This document shows, piece by piece, positions 56,619 to 64,000 of a stretch of DNA of 64,000 nucleotides. This DNA is from Streptomyces monomycini (GTDB lineage: Bacteria; Actinomycetota; Actinomycetes; Streptomycetales; Streptomycetaceae), in assembly GCF_022271435.1 (NCBI RefSeq), contig NZ_JAFIQY010000004.1:186001-250000 (forward strand). Direction: 5' to 3'. Numbering within the stretch: position 1 is the first letter of the stretch; the number at the start of each line of letters is the position of its first letter. Under the pieces are notes generated by a model. That model ran no database searches. It was not told the origin of the DNA and worked only from the letters and a program-made list of their open reading frames with translations. A program made the position numbers and the translations under genes.

Positions 56619-57920
56619 ATGACCACGACCCCCTCGCCGCAGCTCCTGCCCGACCGGCAGGAGCCGCCTCGCAAGTCCAAGCCCCTGTGGCGCAACCGCG
56701 ACTACAACATCCTGTGGATCAGCCGCTCGCTGACCGAGGTCGGCTTCAACGCCTCCACCATGGCCTTCCCGCTGCTGGTGCTGGCGGTGACCGGGTCCCC
56801 CGGCACCGCGGGCCTGGTGCAGGGTGTCAACGCCGCCGCCCAGCTGGCCGCCGGGCTGCCGGCCGGCACGCTGGTGGACCGGTGGAACCGCAAGGCGGTG
56901 ATGCTGGCCTGCGAAGCCGTCCGTACGGTGGCGCTGGTCTGGCTCGTCTGGATGATCTGGACCGACACGGTGGCGGTCTGGCACATGGCCGCGGTCGCCG
57001 CCGTGCTCGGCGTGTGCAGCGCCCTGTTCGACCCCGCGGAGGAGGCGTCGCTGCCGCACGTGGTGCCACCGGACCAGCTGGCGACCGCGGTCTCGATGAA
57101 CCATGCCCGCAACTCGATCGGCAACCTCGTCGGCACCTCGCTCAGCGGCGCGCTGTTCGGGGTGAAGCGGGTGCTGCCGTTCGTGGCGGACGCGCTGACC
57201 CACGTCGTGTCGTTCTGCCTGCTGCTCTTCGTCCGGCTGCCGAAGCCGGCCCGGCCGGAGGAGGGGGCGCCCCCCGCGAACTTCCGGCGGGAGACGCTGG
57301 AGGGCCTGAAGTGGGTGTGGGGTCACCGGCTGATCCGGGTGACCGCGCTGTGCGCGATCGCGGTGAACTTCCTGTTCCAGGTCCTGTACCTGGTCATCGT
57401 CGTGGTGGCCCAGCAGAGCGGCGTGCCCGCGGCGCAGATCGGCGTGATGGCCGCCATGTTCGGCGCGGGCGGCCTGCTCGGCGCGCTGGTCGCGCCCCGC
57501 CTGTACGCACGGTGCGGGCCGCGGGTCTCGGTGATCCTGACGTTCTGGGTGATGGCGGCCCTGGCCCCGGTCACCCTGGCCACCGGCAACGGCCTGGTCA
57601 TGGGTCTGGTGCTGGCGGGCATCGCCTTCCTCGCGCCGACCGCCAACACGGCGATCAGCACCTACCAGCTGCTGACCACCCCGGACCGGCTGCGCGGCCG
57701 GCTGAGCGGCGTCATCGGACTGGTCGCGGGCGTCTCGGCGGCGCTCGGCCCGATGATCGGCGGTCTGCTGATGGAGGTCGCCGGCGCCCGCTGGGCGATC
57801 CTGCTGTCCACGCTCGGCATCGCCGTACTGGCGGTCACCGTCACGCTCAACCCCACGCTGCGCGGCTTCACCGAGTCCGATGCCGCGCTGCCCGCCGAGG
57901 ACGCGCCCGGTCCCCGCTGA
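56619..57920 (+). CDS. MFS exporter (DHA3/EntS-like)
   Basis: Inner-membrane transporter of 433 residues with about a dozen hydrophobic segments. It starts after a proline-rich polar leader at WRNRDYNILWISRSLTEVGFN, a wording typical of DHA3-type exporters that pump enterobactin and macrolides. The inter-helix motif AGTLVDRWNRKAVM near residue 85 is the MFS loop 2-3 signature. The stop of NRPS 2 is directly followed by this ATG (TAAATG), so the gene is translationally coupled to the synthetase and very likely exports the finished peptide. A strong hairpin terminator follows, marking the end of the biosynthetic operon. Confidence 0.92.
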   Translation: MTTTPSPQLLPDRQEPPRKSKPLWRNRDYNILWISRSLTEVGFNASTMAFPLLVLAVTGSPGTAGLVQGVNAAAQLAAGLPAGTLVDRWNRKAVMLACEAVRTVALVWLVWMIWTDTVAVWHMAAVAAVLGVCSALFDPAEEASLPHVVPPDQLATAVSMNHARNSIGNLVGTSLSGALFGVKRVLPFVADALTHVVSFCLLLFVRLPKPARPEEGAPPANFRRETLEGLKWVWGHRLIRVTALCAIAVNFLFQVLYLVIVVVAQQSGVPAAQIGVMAAMFGAGGLLGALVAPRLYARCGPRVSVILTFWVMAALAPVTLATGNGLVMGLVLAGIAFLAPTANTAISTYQLLTTPDRLRGRLSGVIGLVAGVSAALGPMIGGLLMEVAGARWAILLSTLGIAVLAVTVTLNPTLRGFTESDAALPAEDAPGPR

Positions 57921-57936
57921 CCCGCGAGCCCCACGA

Positions 57937-57979
57937 GGGCGGGCCCCGCCGGCTGTCTGCCGGCGGGGCCCGCCCTTTT
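57937..57979 (+). terminator. Strong intrinsic terminator at the end of the NRPS operon
   Basis: Perfect 16-bp stem GGGCGGGCCCCGCCGG / CCGGCGGGGCCCGCCC with a seven-base loop and a TTTT tail. It lies 17 bases after the MFS stop and is one of the clearest intrinsic terminators in the window. Confidence 0.9.
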
Positions 57980-58036
57980 CCGTCGTCCTCTGTACGGTCT
58001 GGACCCGGCCGCGCCCGGAGGCGGCCGGTCCGGTGC

Positions 58037-58795
58037 CTACTCCGCCCGGTCCAGCCGGACACTGCCGTTCTGGCTCTTCAGCTCCAGCTTGCGGTCACTG
58101 CCCTTGGTGTCCGGCACCGCCGAGTGGGACTGGCCGTTGGTCGCCTTCGCCGTCACCCGGTACGTCTCGCCGCCCTTGGGGAGGGTGACGTTCACGTTGC
58201 CGTTGCCGGCCGAGGCGGTGACCGTCCGCGGTGCCGCCGCGAACGTGGCCTTCACCCGCCCGTTGGTCGTCGTCGCGGAGAACTCCCCGGACGTGAGGTC
58301 CGTCGCCGTGGCGTTGCCGCCGGAGACGGTCATCCCCAGCTTCCCGGAGATCTTCTCCACCTCCGCCGAGGCGTCCTTGACGTGCAGGTCCAGCGGCTGC
58401 CCGAGGCCGGTGGCGCTGACCGGCCCGGCGGTGCTGGTGACCTCGACGGCCGCGCCCTTCGGCACGGACACCGTGTAGGCCGCCTCGCAGGACAGGGAGA
58501 TGCCGTGGCAGTCCGTCCGCAGGGTCAGCGTCGAGCCCTCCAGGGACCACTCGGAAGCATCCGCGTCCCCGGCCTTGCCCTTCAGCGTCCGCTGCACGCG
58601 GACCGTCCCGTCACCGTCACCGGCTTTCAGGCGTACCGATGAATTGGCGGCCCTGATGGAGAGCTTCTTGCCCGAATACGCGAAGTCCCGATTCTCGGTC
58701 TTGCTTTCCTCGCTCGTCGTCATACCGCACGAACTCACCGCGAGGGTCACCACTACGGACCCCAGCACTGCGGGTATCAGGCGCGCGCGATTCAA
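58037..58795 (-). CDS. DUF4097-like beta-helix lipoprotein
   Basis: Secreted lipoprotein of 252 residues. The signal MNRARLIPAVLGSVVVTLA runs into the lipobox AVSSC. The mature part is built of short repeating beta strands: SIRAANSSVRLKAGDGDG, VEVTSTAGPVSATG, ATTTNGRVKATF, TASAGNGNVNVTL and ELKSQNGSVRL. This is the repetitive pattern of DUF4097 / putative adhesin proteins that fold as a beta-helix. The pair DCHGISLSCEA may form a disulfide. The function is unknown. It is separated from the NRPS operon by the terminator and is transcribed toward it, so it is more likely a chromosomal gene at the right border than a cluster member. Confidence 0.82.
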   Translation of the reverse strand: MNRARLIPAVLGSVVVTLAVSSCGMTTSEESKTENRDFAYSGKKLSIRAANSSVRLKAGDGDGTVRVQRTLKGKAGDADASEWSLEGSTLTLRTDCHGISLSCEAAYTVSVPKGAAVEVTSTAGPVSATGLGQPLDLHVKDASAEVEKISGKLGMTVSGGNATATDLTSGEFSATTTNGRVKATFAAAPRTVTASAGNGNVNVTLPKGGETYRVTAKATNGQSHSAVPDTKGSDRKLELKSQNGSVRLDRAE

Positions 58796-59038
58796 CTTCG
58801 TTCCCCCTTGACAGGTGGCGATTCCACCCGCCGTCGCGACGTGGGAATCCGGTCATGTCACTGCCGGGGCTCGGACCTGCGGTCCGCGCCCCGGCCCGAC
58901 TACTCTATGGGCACCGGCCCCCGTTTTCCCCGATGTGACCGAAAAGCTTTAAGGCCACGACATTTTCGGGACTTTCCTGGTGCGCGGGCCGCCATTTCCT
59001 TCTTCGAGGCAACCTCTGCGCCCTTTTCTGCGTTGTCC

Positions 59039-59061
59039 GGGGACCCGCCCACCGGGTCCCC
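59039..59061 (-). terminator. Hairpin after xylH
   Basis: Nine-bp stem GGGGACCCG / CGGGTCCCC with a five-base loop, ten bases beyond the xylH stop on the minus strand. The remaining gap to the DUF4097 gene (58796-59038) shows no credible gene. Confidence 0.6.
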
Positions 59062-59070
59062 GCGGCGCGG

Positions 59071-60357
59071 CTAAGCGCGGCCTGCGGTCTTCTGCGTCTT
59101 GCGGGAGACCGAGTCGATGACGACGGCCGCCAGCAGGACGGCTCCGGTGATCATGAACTGGACGGCCGAGGCGATGCCCAGCAGCGCCATGCCGGAGGCG
59201 ATGGACTGGATGACCAGGACCCCCAGAAGGGCGGACCAGGTCTTGCCGCGGCCGCCGAACAGGCTCGTACCGCCGATGACGGCGGCGGCGATCGCGTTCA
59301 TCAGCAGGCTGCCGGCGCCCGAGGACTGGTTCGCGGCGTTGATCTGGGAGGCCAGGAACATACCGCCGACCGCCGCCATCGTGCCGGCCAGCGAGAAGAC
59401 CGAGATCCGGATGAACGCCACGTTGATGCCCGCGCGGCGGGCCGCCTCGACGCTGCCGCCGAGTGCGAAGACCTGGCGCCCGTACCGGGTGCGCCGCAGT
59501 ACGAAGTCGAGCGCGACCACGACGCCGAGGAAGATGACGACCGCGAGCGGCAGGCCCTTGTACTGGTTCAGCAGCCACGCCACCAGATAGGCGGGGACGG
59601 CGAGGACCACCGTACGCAGCACGGTCTCGCTCAGCGGCCGGCTCGGGACGCCCGCGGCCGCACGGCGGCGCGACTCCAGGAGGGAGAGGCCGAGGAAGGC
59701 GAGGACTGCGACCGTCGCCAGGCCGTACGCGGCGGCCACGTCGGTGAAGTAGAAGTTGGTCAGCTTCGCGACGAGGCCGCTGTCGTCCAGGTTGATGGTG
59801 CCGTTGGAGCCGAGCACCTGGAGCATCAGGCCGTTCCAGCCCAGCAGTCCGGCGAGGGTGACGACGAAGGCGGGCACGCCGATACGGGCGAAGAAGAAGC
59901 CGTGCAGGGCGCCGGCCACGGTGCCGGTGAGGACGGCGAGGAGCAGGGCGAGCCATTCCGGCATGCCGTTGTTGATGTTGAGGACGGCGAAGACCGCGGC
60001 GGCCAGGCCGCTGACCGAGCCGACGGACAGGTCGATCTCGCCGAGGATCAGCACGAAGACGATGCCGACCGCGATCAGTCCGGTGCCGGCCGCCGTCACG
60101 AACAGGTTCGAGAGGTTCTCGGCGCCGAGGAAGGCCGCGTCCTGGAGCTGGAAGACGATGCCGATGACGATCAGGCCGACGACGACCGGCAGCGAGCCCA
60201 GCTCGCCGCTGCGCGTCTTGCGCCGGAACTCGTCCAGGTAGCCCTTGAAGCCCTGCTGCCGTACGAGCAGCCGCGGGTCCACGGCGGTGACGGCACCCTC
60301 GGCCGCGGGCGCCGCGTCGACCGGCTCGTCGCCGGCCTTGGAGAGGTTGGTGGTCAC
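59071..60357 (-). CDS. xylH: Sugar ABC transporter permease XylH
   Basis: Inner-membrane permease of 428 residues with around ten hydrophobic segments, from the ribose/xylose (RbsC/XylH) family. The family block IAVGIVFVLILGEIDLSVGSVSG is present, as is the cytoplasmic coupling region RRTRYGRQVFALGGSVEAARRAGI. The polar N-terminal leader of about 45 residues precedes the first helix. The GTG at 60357 overlaps the xylG stop as GTGA, so the two are translationally coupled. In S. coelicolor XylFGH takes up xylose and is controlled by the neighbouring Rok7B7 (from memory). The assignment of xylose as substrate here rests on that synteny. Confidence 0.88.
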   Translation of the reverse strand: MTTNLSKAGDEPVDAAPAAEGAVTAVDPRLLVRQQGFKGYLDEFRRKTRSGELGSLPVVVGLIVIGIVFQLQDAAFLGAENLSNLFVTAAGTGLIAVGIVFVLILGEIDLSVGSVSGLAAAVFAVLNINNGMPEWLALLLAVLTGTVAGALHGFFFARIGVPAFVVTLAGLLGWNGLMLQVLGSNGTINLDDSGLVAKLTNFYFTDVAAAYGLATVAVLAFLGLSLLESRRRAAAGVPSRPLSETVLRTVVLAVPAYLVAWLLNQYKGLPLAVVIFLGVVVALDFVLRRTRYGRQVFALGGSVEAARRAGINVAFIRISVFSLAGTMAAVGGMFLASQINAANQSSGAGSLLMNAIAAAVIGGTSLFGGRGKTWSALLGVLVIQSIASGMALLGIASAVQFMITGAVLLAAVVIDSVSRKTQKTAGRA

Positions 60358-61133
60358 TTCTTGGCCTCCGCGGTGCGGGCCTTGCGCCGGGTCACGGCAT
60401 TGTCCGTGGCGCCGGTGATGGCGGAGATGATCTCTTCCTGACTGGTGCTGCGGACGTCGAACGTGCCGTTGTTGCGGCCCAGCCGCAGCACCGCGACCCG
60501 GTCGGCGACGGCCTTGACGTCGGCCATGTTGTGGCTGATGAGGATGGTGCCGAGACCGCGCTCGCGCAGCCGCTCCACGAGGTCGAGGACCTGCGCGGTC
60601 TGCTCCACGCCGAGCGCCGCGGTGGGCTCGTCGAGGATGACGACCTTGGGCTCGCCGAGCAGCGAGCGGGCGATGGCGACGGTCTGCCGCTGGCCGCCGG
60701 AGAGCGAGGCGATGGGGATGCGGACGCTCGGGATGCGAATGGCGAGGGTGGCGAGCAGCTCGCGGGCGCGGCGCTCCATCTCGACCTCGTCCAGCACCCC
60801 GGCGCGCACGATCTCGCGGCCGAGGAAGAGGTTGCCGACGACGTCGAGGTTGTCGCAGAGCGCGAGGTCCTGGTAGACGGTCGCGATGCCCAGTTCCTGG
60901 GCGGTGTGCGGCCGGTCGACGGTGACCGGCCGGCCCTCCCACTCGATGACGCCGTCGTCGGCGGGTCCGACGCCGGCGATCGCCTTGACGAGGGTGGACT
61001 TGCCGGCGCCGTTGTCGCCGACCAGGGCGACGACCTCGCCGGGGTGGATCTCCAGTTCGACATCGGTGAGCGCCTGTACGGCACCGAACCGCTTGGAGAC
61101 CCCGCGCAACGCCAGCACGGGCGTAGCGGACAC
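60354..61133 (-). CDS. xylG: Sugar ABC transporter ATP-binding protein XylG
   Basis: ATPase of 259 residues with a single nucleotide-binding domain; related RbsA proteins have two. Walker A is GDNGAGKST, the signature is LSGGQRQ, Walker B is VVILDEPTAALG and the switch is LISHNMADV. The single-domain form and the sequence VYQDLALCDNLDVVGNLFLG match the actinobacterial XylG/FrcA-like group. Two starts are possible. The GTG at 61133 has AAGGAG nine bases upstream and is chosen. The ATG at 61142 touches the ribosome-binding site and would add three residues. It lies between xylF and xylH, with a hairpin on the xylF side. Confidence 0.9.
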   Translation of the reverse strand: MSATPVLALRGVSKRFGAVQALTDVELEIHPGEVVALVGDNGAGKSTLVKAIAGVGPADDGVIEWEGRPVTVDRPHTAQELGIATVYQDLALCDNLDVVGNLFLGREIVRAGVLDEVEMERRARELLATLAIRIPSVRIPIASLSGGQRQTVAIARSLLGEPKVVILDEPTAALGVEQTAQVLDLVERLRERGLGTILISHNMADVKAVADRVAVLRLGRNNGTFDVRSTSQEEIISAITGATDNAVTRRKARTAEAKK

Positions 61134-61171
61134 GTGAATCATCTCCTTCGCCGCCTGACCGGCGGGAATGC

Positions 61172-61223
61172 GCCGTCCGGCCGCCGGCGCCCGGTCTGCG
61201 GGCGGCGGGGCCGGGCGGACGGC
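61172..61223 (-). terminator. Intercistronic hairpin between xylF and xylG
   Basis: Compound inverted repeat: outer arms GCCGTCCG / CGGACGGC and inner arms GCCGCC / GGCGGC. It lies just after the xylF stop. Such structures after binding-protein genes usually lower expression of the downstream ATPase and permease genes. Confidence 0.5.
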
Positions 61224-61227
61224 AGGC

Positions 61228-62337
61228 TTACTTCAGACCGGCCTGGGCGCAGGCGGACTGGAACTTGGCGGTGCAGATCTCGGCCTTGGTGAAGAAGCCT
61301 TCCTGGCCGACGTACTTCGCGATGTCGGCCTTGGTGAGCGCGAAGGGCGTCACGATGACGGACGGCACCTTCTTCTCGGTGGCGCTGTCGACGGTGGTCT
61401 TGGCGACCGCGTCCAGCTTCTTGCCCTGGGCGAGCGCGACGGCCATCGAGGCGGCGGCGTCGGCCTCCGGCTTGTACGGCTTGTAGACGCTCATGAACTG
61501 CTCGTCGCTGAGAATGCGCTGGACGGCGGAGAGTTCGGCGTCCTGGCCGGTGACCGGCGGCAGCTTGGTGAACCCGGCGCTCTTGAGGGCGGTGATGATG
61601 CCGCCCGCCATGCCGTCGTTGGCGGAGTAGACGCCGATGATCTTGTCCTTGCCGAGCGAGGAGATGGCGCCCTTCATGTTCTCGTTGGCGTTCTCCGGCT
61701 TCCACTCCTTGGTGTCGTACTCCTTGCCGATCTTGACCTTGCCGTCGAGTACGGAGTGCGCGCCGTCCTTGTACATCTTGGCGTTCGGGTCGGTGACCGA
61801 CCCGTTCATCATGACGATCTCGCCCTGGTCGACCTTGTCGCCCAGCTCCTTGAGCAGCGACTCGCCCTGGATCCGGCCGACCCGCTCGTTGTCCACGGAG
61901 GTGTACGCCTTGATCGGGCCCTCGGCCAGCCGGTCGTAGGCGACGACGGGTATGCCCTTGTCGTTCGCCTTCTTGACCGAGGCGGCGATGGACTTGGCGT
62001 CCACGGCGTCCAGGATCAGCGCGTCGACCTTCTTGGTGATCATCGTGTCGACCTGCTGCTGCTGGACGGCGGGGTCCTGCTTGGCGTTGTCGTAGAGGAT
62101 CTCGGTGTCCTGGCCCGCCAGCTCGCGGATCTTCTTCTCGATCAGCGGCTTGTCGAACCGCTCGTAGCGCGCGGTCTGGTTCTCGGGCAGCAGGAGGCCG
62201 ATGGTCAGCGGCCCCTTCTTGTCCTTCTTGGCGTCCGAGTCGCCGCCGACCTCCTTGGCAGAGCCGCAGGCGGCGAGGCCGGCGGCCATCGAGACGGCGG
62301 CCGCGGCCACGGCAGCACGACGCAGGTGCGAGTTCAC
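61228..62337 (-). CDS. xylF: Sugar-binding lipoprotein XylF
   Basis: Periplasmic-binding-protein-like lipoprotein of 369 residues that captures the sugar outside the cell. The signal MNSHLRRAAVAAAAVSMAA leads to the lipobox GLAAC. The mature protein starts after a charged linker with PLTIGLLLPENQTARYERFD, then shows ILYDNAKQDPAVQQQQVDTMITKK and VDALILDAVDA, all typical of type 1 sugar-binding proteins of the XylF/ChvE class. GVYSANDGMAGGII and LPPVTGQDAELSAVQRIL line the second lobe. The GTG at 62337 has GGGAGG seven bases upstream. It is the first gene of the xylFGH operon and lies downstream of rok7B7. Confidence 0.92.
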   Translation of the reverse strand: MNSHLRRAAVAAAAVSMAAGLAACGSAKEVGGDSDAKKDKKGPLTIGLLLPENQTARYERFDKPLIEKKIRELAGQDTEILYDNAKQDPAVQQQQVDTMITKKVDALILDAVDAKSIAASVKKANDKGIPVVAYDRLAEGPIKAYTSVDNERVGRIQGESLLKELGDKVDQGEIVMMNGSVTDPNAKMYKDGAHSVLDGKVKIGKEYDTKEWKPENANENMKGAISSLGKDKIIGVYSANDGMAGGIITALKSAGFTKLPPVTGQDAELSAVQRILSDEQFMSVYKPYKPEADAAASMAVALAQGKKLDAVAKTTVDSATEKKVPSVIVTPFALTKADIAKYVGQEGFFTKAEICTAKFQSACAQAGLK

Positions 62338-62418
62338 GGTGAAACCTCCCTGACGAGGCCGCGTCGTTGCGGCCGAGGTGGCTGGAAGTCAACTCGGCCG
62401 CTCGCAGACCGTCAAGGA

Positions 62419-62431
62419 GTAAATACTTAAC
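62419..62431. promoter_or_regulatory. Putative xyl operator
   Basis: GTAAATACTTAAC, an imperfect dyad of the form GTWAA-N3-TTWAC in an AT-rich patch 82 bases upstream of the xylF start. It is a plausible ROK-family site, but no binding data were available. Confidence 0.35.
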
Positions 62432-62470
62432 GAGATGACAACGGTGCCATGCGTTAGCTGTGTGAACTCA

Positions 62471-62505
62471 GCGTGCCCCGTATACGGCAGCGTGCCCCGT
62501 ATACG
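62471..62505 (+). repeat. 16-nt direct repeat between rok7B7 and xylF
   Basis: Two exact copies of GCGTGCCCCGTATACG at 62471-62486 and 62490-62505, each with a GTATAC palindrome, directly after the rok7B7 stop. It could be part of the xyl control region. Confidence 0.75.
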
Positions 62506-63741
62506 TCAGGCAATGGCAGAGGTACCGGTGCCCGGCCGGCCGCCCGGCTGCGCGGCCCCGTCGGCGGACAGCGCGCCGTCCAGCAGCGTCGAGTCGCCCA
62601 TCTCGCTCAGCACCAGCGCCAGCGCGCCGAGCACCTCGGCCCGGCCGCCGAGCGTCCCCGGCACGATCCCCAACTGCCGCGCGGCGCTGGGGATCGCGTA
62701 CCGCGACACCGACTCCCTTATCGGCCCGAGCACCAGCTCCCCGGCCTCCGCGAGGTCACCGCCGAGCACCACCCGGCTCGGGTTGAGCAGGTTGCACAGA
62801 TTGGCCACCCCGCTGCCGATGTGCCGCCCCACGTCCCCGATCACCCGGCGGCAGCCCGGGTCGCCCTCCCGGGCCAGCCGGACCACCTCCGCCATGGTCA
62901 GGTCGGGGCCGTGACTGGGCTGGAGCAGCGGGAGGACGTACCGGGCGGCGGTGAAGGTCTCCAGGCAGCCGCGGTTGCCGCAGCGGCAGACCGGCCCGGA
63001 CTCGTCCAGCGTGATGTGCCCGATCTCGCCCGCGGTGCCGCCAGGACCCCGGTAGATCTGGCCGCTGATGACCAGGCCGGCGCCGACGCCGCTGGCGACC
63101 TTGATGTACGCCAGGTCGGCGGCGCCGCGCCCGCTGCCCCAGACCAGTTCGCCGAGCGCGCCGAGGTTGGCGTCGTTGTCGACGTACACGCCGACGCCCA
63201 GCCGGCCGGACAGCTCCTCGCTCGGGTTCGTACCGCTCCAGCCCGGCAGGATGGCGGTCGAGCCGAGCGTGCCGGACTCCACGTCGATGGGGCCCGGGAC
63301 GCCGAGGCCGACGCCGATGACCTTGCCCGGGCCGACGCCGGTCGCCTCGACCAGCCGGTTGACCAGCCGCTCGGCCCGGTCGAAGCCCTCCGCGGCGGAG
63401 GCGTCCACGTCGATCGGCTCGGTCTCCTCGGCGAGCACCTGGTGGGCGAGGTTGCCGACCGCGACCCGCAGGTGCGAGTGGCCGAAGTCGACGCCCACGA
63501 CGATCCCGGCGTCACCGGAGAGCGAGACGCTGCGGGCCCGGCGGCCGCCGGCCGAGGTCGGGGTGACCTCGACGGTCCCGGCGTCCTTCAGTTCCCGAAC
63601 GATGTTGGAGACGGTGGCCGCCGACAGGCCCGTGCTCCGGGCGATCTCCGCCTGGGTGAGCGAACCCGCCATGCGCACCGCGCGTACGACCCGCTCCAGA
63701 TTGGCCCGGTGCAGCGAGGACTGCGAACCCGGAGTCTCCAT
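62506..63741 (-). CDS. rok7B7: ROK-family transcriptional regulator Rok7B7
   Basis: Regulator of 411 residues. The N-terminal winged helix-turn-helix (about 8-70) includes LTQAEIARSTGLSAATVSNIV. The sugar-kinase-like ROK domain follows with IVVGVDFGHSHLRVAV, VYVDNDANLGALGE and the zinc-binding motif GPVCRCGNRGCLE. The ATG at 63741 is chosen, giving METPGSQSSLHRANLE with GGGAG about eleven bases upstream; a GTG at 63753 overlaps that site. In S. coelicolor Rok7B7 (SCO6008, from memory) controls xylFGH and affects antibiotic production and carbon catabolite repression. Here it is transcribed in the same direction as xylFGH, and only the xyl operon and one lipoprotein gene separate it from the peptide cluster. 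Confidence 0.88.
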   Translation of the reverse strand: METPGSQSSLHRANLERVVRAVRMAGSLTQAEIARSTGLSAATVSNIVRELKDAGTVEVTPTSAGGRRARSVSLSGDAGIVVGVDFGHSHLRVAVGNLAHQVLAEETEPIDVDASAAEGFDRAERLVNRLVEATGVGPGKVIGVGLGVPGPIDVESGTLGSTAILPGWSGTNPSEELSGRLGVGVYVDNDANLGALGELVWGSGRGAADLAYIKVASGVGAGLVISGQIYRGPGGTAGEIGHITLDESGPVCRCGNRGCLETFTAARYVLPLLQPSHGPDLTMAEVVRLAREGDPGCRRVIGDVGRHIGSGVANLCNLLNPSRVVLGGDLAEAGELVLGPIRESVSRYAIPSAARQLGIVPGTLGGRAEVLGALALVLSEMGDSTLLDGALSADGAAQPGGRPGTGTSAIA

Positions 63742-64000
63742 CGACTCATCCACTCCCGCCTGTAGCGCCCGGCACGACGACCGGCCGCCGGCCGGGCCAC
63801 GTCGACGGGACCCGGCTTGTCTCCAACATGTGAATCTAAGCTGACGTGCCCGGGTCCGGTTCCGTCAAGTCCTCGACCGGGTGCACCGGGCCTGTGGCCA
63901 AAACCCGGCCATCCGCCGACACGGCCGCCACCGCGGCGGCCCCCGCGCCCGCGACAGGGCGGAGGCGGGGGCTGCCGCGCCGTACGGGTGACGGCGCGCC
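63742..64000. other. Right-edge intergenic sequence
   Basis: 259 bases upstream of rok7B7 up to the window end. A slightly AT-rich patch around 63825-63845 could hold the rok7B7 promoter. No gene was seen. Confidence 0.5.

Overview
The window is from a high-GC actinomycete, almost certainly Streptomyces. Evidence for this is the very GC-rich third codon positions, the many GTG starts, a whiI-type developmental regulator with a sigma-WhiG-like promoter, a dxs gene, and a rok7B7-xylFGH sugar-uptake locus. Gene calls rest on reading the translations and motifs by eye. No database search was run, so named homologues and comparisons with S. coelicolor are from memory.

Left part (1-22 kb), conserved core chromosome. 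The heme genes hemQ (cut by the window edge), hemG and hemE lie on the minus strand. Between hemG and hemE sits a plus-strand block: a DUF4349 lipoprotein, a PcaF-like thiolase, an aldehyde dehydrogenase behind an operator-like dyad, and a CoA-disulfide-reductase-like flavoprotein. Then come a DUF3000 gene, whiI, ribonuclease D, a PepSY lipoprotein, the fadA-fadB beta-oxidation pair, a NUDIX hydrolase, a small NYN-like protein, an amino-acid permease and dxs.

Middle part (22-58 kb), a nonribosomal peptide biosynthetic cluster. It opens with an ArsR-like regulator that carries a TTA codon. A minus-strand tailoring operon follows (MppJ-like alpha-keto-acid methyltransferase, HisC-like aminotransferase, MbtH protein, VioC/MppO-like Fe(II)/2-oxoglutarate hydroxylase). 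Next are an FtsX-type ABC exporter, a NarL-type two-component system and a stand-alone penicillin-binding-protein-type thioesterase. The cluster ends with two giant NRPS genes and an MFS exporter, closed by a strong terminator. The NRPSs read A-T / C-A-T-E / C-A-T and C-A-T-E / C-A-T / C-A-T-E. That is six modules with epimerisation at positions 2, 4 and 6, no cis thioesterase and a terminal E domain. The D/L type of each condensation domain fits this order. The simplest reading is a head-to-tail cyclic hexapeptide with strictly alternating L and D residues. It would be released by the SurE/MannU-like enzyme and have the predicted sequence X - D-Val - Asn - D-Asn - Arg-like - D-X.

Right part (58-64 kb), core again: a DUF4097 lipoprotein, xylH, xylG and xylF (sugar ABC transporter) and rok7B7. 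From memory, in S. coelicolor dxs (SCO6013) and xylFGH/rok7B7 (SCO6011-6008) are near neighbours, so the peptide cluster looks like an insertion between them. Regulatory signals that may link the cluster to development and to itself are the TTA codon in its regulator, a 27-nt element shared by the tailoring operon and the thioesterase/NRPS operon, and several dyads.
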